From positions 1 through 6,873 of the forward strand of contig JAGODU010000200.1 of assembly GCA_017998095.1 (NCBI GenBank): a stretch of 6,873 bases of DNA, written 5' to 3'. Origin of the DNA: Prolixibacteraceae bacterium. Lineage in GTDB: Bacteria; Bacteroidota; Bacteroidia; Bacteroidales; Prolixibacteraceae. Shown here piece after piece: positions 6,691 to 6,873 of the stretch. Position 1 is the stretch's first letter. Each line of letters opens with the position of its first letter. Below the pieces are notes generated by a model. The model searched no databases, was not told the DNA's origin, and saw only the letters and a list, made by a program, of their open reading frames with translations. The translations under genes were made by a program, and so were the position numbers.

Positions 6691-6698
6691 GTTAAAAT

Positions 6699-6729
6699 AA
6701 AAAACCCTCTAACAGATTGAATTAGAGGG
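6699..6729 (-). terminator. Intrinsic terminator of the tRNA transcript
   Basis: CCCTCTAA (6705-6712) and TTAGAGGG (6722-6729) form a perfect 8-bp stem with a 9-nt loop. Read on the minus strand the stem is followed by six T residues (complement of 6699-6704) and a further T-rich stretch. It lies 20 bases beyond the tRNA 3' end. This is the only textbook Rho-independent terminator in the window. Confidence 0.8.
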
Positions 6730-6748
6730 CAATATTGATTTTTAATTG

Positions 6749-6822
6749 TGGGCCCAGCTGGGATCGAACCAGCGACCCCCTGATTATGAGTCAGGTGCTC
6801 TAACCATCTGAGCTATGGGCCC
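6749..6822 (-). tRNA. tRNA with CAT anticodon: elongator tRNA-Met or tRNA-Ile2
   Basis: The 74-nt minus-strand sequence folds completely. It has an acceptor GGGCCCA/TGGGCCC with discriminator A, a D-arm GCTC/GAGC with a GG-containing loop, and an anticodon stem CCTGA/TCAGG around loop CTCATAA (anticodon CAT). It also has a 5-nt variable region and a T-arm GCTGG/CCAGC with loop TTCGATC. The CCA end is not encoded. It is not the initiator tRNA, since the first pair is G-C and the anticodon stem lacks three consecutive G-C pairs. Telling elongator Met from lysidine-modified Ile2 needs comparison with other CAT tRNAs of the genome. The C-rich acceptor and GGTCGCTGG segment resemble E. coli ileX somewhat, but this is weak. 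Confidence 0.93.
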
Positions 6823-6827
6823 TTTTT

Positions 6828-6860
6828 GGTGCAAGGTGCACGGTGCATGGTGCAAGGTGT
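6828..6860. repeat. GGTGCAN heptamer tandem repeat
   Basis: Four tandem heptamers (GGTGCAA, GGTGCAC, GGTGCAT, GGTGCAA) and a partial fifth (GGTGT) start six bases upstream of the mature tRNA 5' end. On the tRNA strand the unit reads NTGCACC. The array lies where the promoter or 5' leader of the tRNA would be. It is a minisatellite-like array open to copy-number change by slippage; no function can be assigned. Confidence 0.85.
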
Positions 6861-6873
6861 CTTCTCTTTAACA

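Larger units (their letters stand above)
6117..6748. other. Non-coding stretch between the hairpin element and the tRNA
   Basis: I see no convincing gene on either strand; the only plus-strand ATG frames here are a few codons long. A moderately GC-richer part (6145-6230) contains a short hairpin, TCCTGG (6190-6195) with CCAGGA (6204-6209). The rest is AT-rich and holds GTTTAT/ATAAAC (6297-6311), an inverted-repeat and TGACA cluster (6321-6502), GCCTT-ATT-AAGGC (6610-6622), the TGTCCCCC direct repeat and the tRNA terminator. Confidence 0.55.

Overview
The window looks like chromosomal DNA of a member of the Bacteroidota. It is AT-rich and encodes a secreted protein ending in a type IX secretion (T9SS) C-terminal sorting domain. 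It also shows a -33 TTG / -7 TAnnTTTG promoter of the kind used by the Bacteroidota sigma factor, and little sign of Shine-Dalgarno sequences. The genus cannot be read from the sequence.

Layout, left to right. (1) Positions 2-94 read as the last 30 codons of a plus-strand gene that I do not recognise. (2) A non-coding AT-rich gap follows. (3) One very large minus-strand gene (390-4607, 1405 aa) dominates the window. It encodes a signal peptide, eleven tandem PPC-like beta-sandwich repeats of about 107 residues, one fibronectin type III domain between repeats 8 and 9, and a T9SS type A sorting domain, with no catalytic domain. Its leader (4608-4720) holds a good promoter enclosed by inverted repeats. 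(4) A compact minus-strand operon (4930-5889) encodes a 71-aa unknown protein, a DUF3820-like protein and a minimal RadC-type JAB/JAMM protein, in that order of transcription, with overlapping or nearly touching genes. (5) An approximately 860-bp stretch without a convincing gene (5890-6748) is not featureless. It holds a roughly 200-nt imperfect hairpin whose non-Watson-Crick pairs in the main stem favour a plus-strand RNA, a cluster of TGACA/TGTCA motifs, and a TGTCCCCC direct repeat. (6) A minus-strand tRNA with anticodon CAT and its own terminator follows. (7) A heptamer tandem repeat (GGTGCAN) lies just upstream of the tRNA.

How it fits together. The large protein is probably exported through the Sec and T9SS pathways and anchored at, or released from, the cell surface as an adhesive or structural repeat protein. 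The RadC-like operon, the structured non-coding DNA and the recombination-like motifs beside the 3' end of a tRNA resemble the accessory content of tRNA-associated islands. No integrase, transposase or duplicated tRNA end is visible here, so the island reading is an inference. The best candidate for something undescribed is the 5917-6116 hairpin RNA or element.
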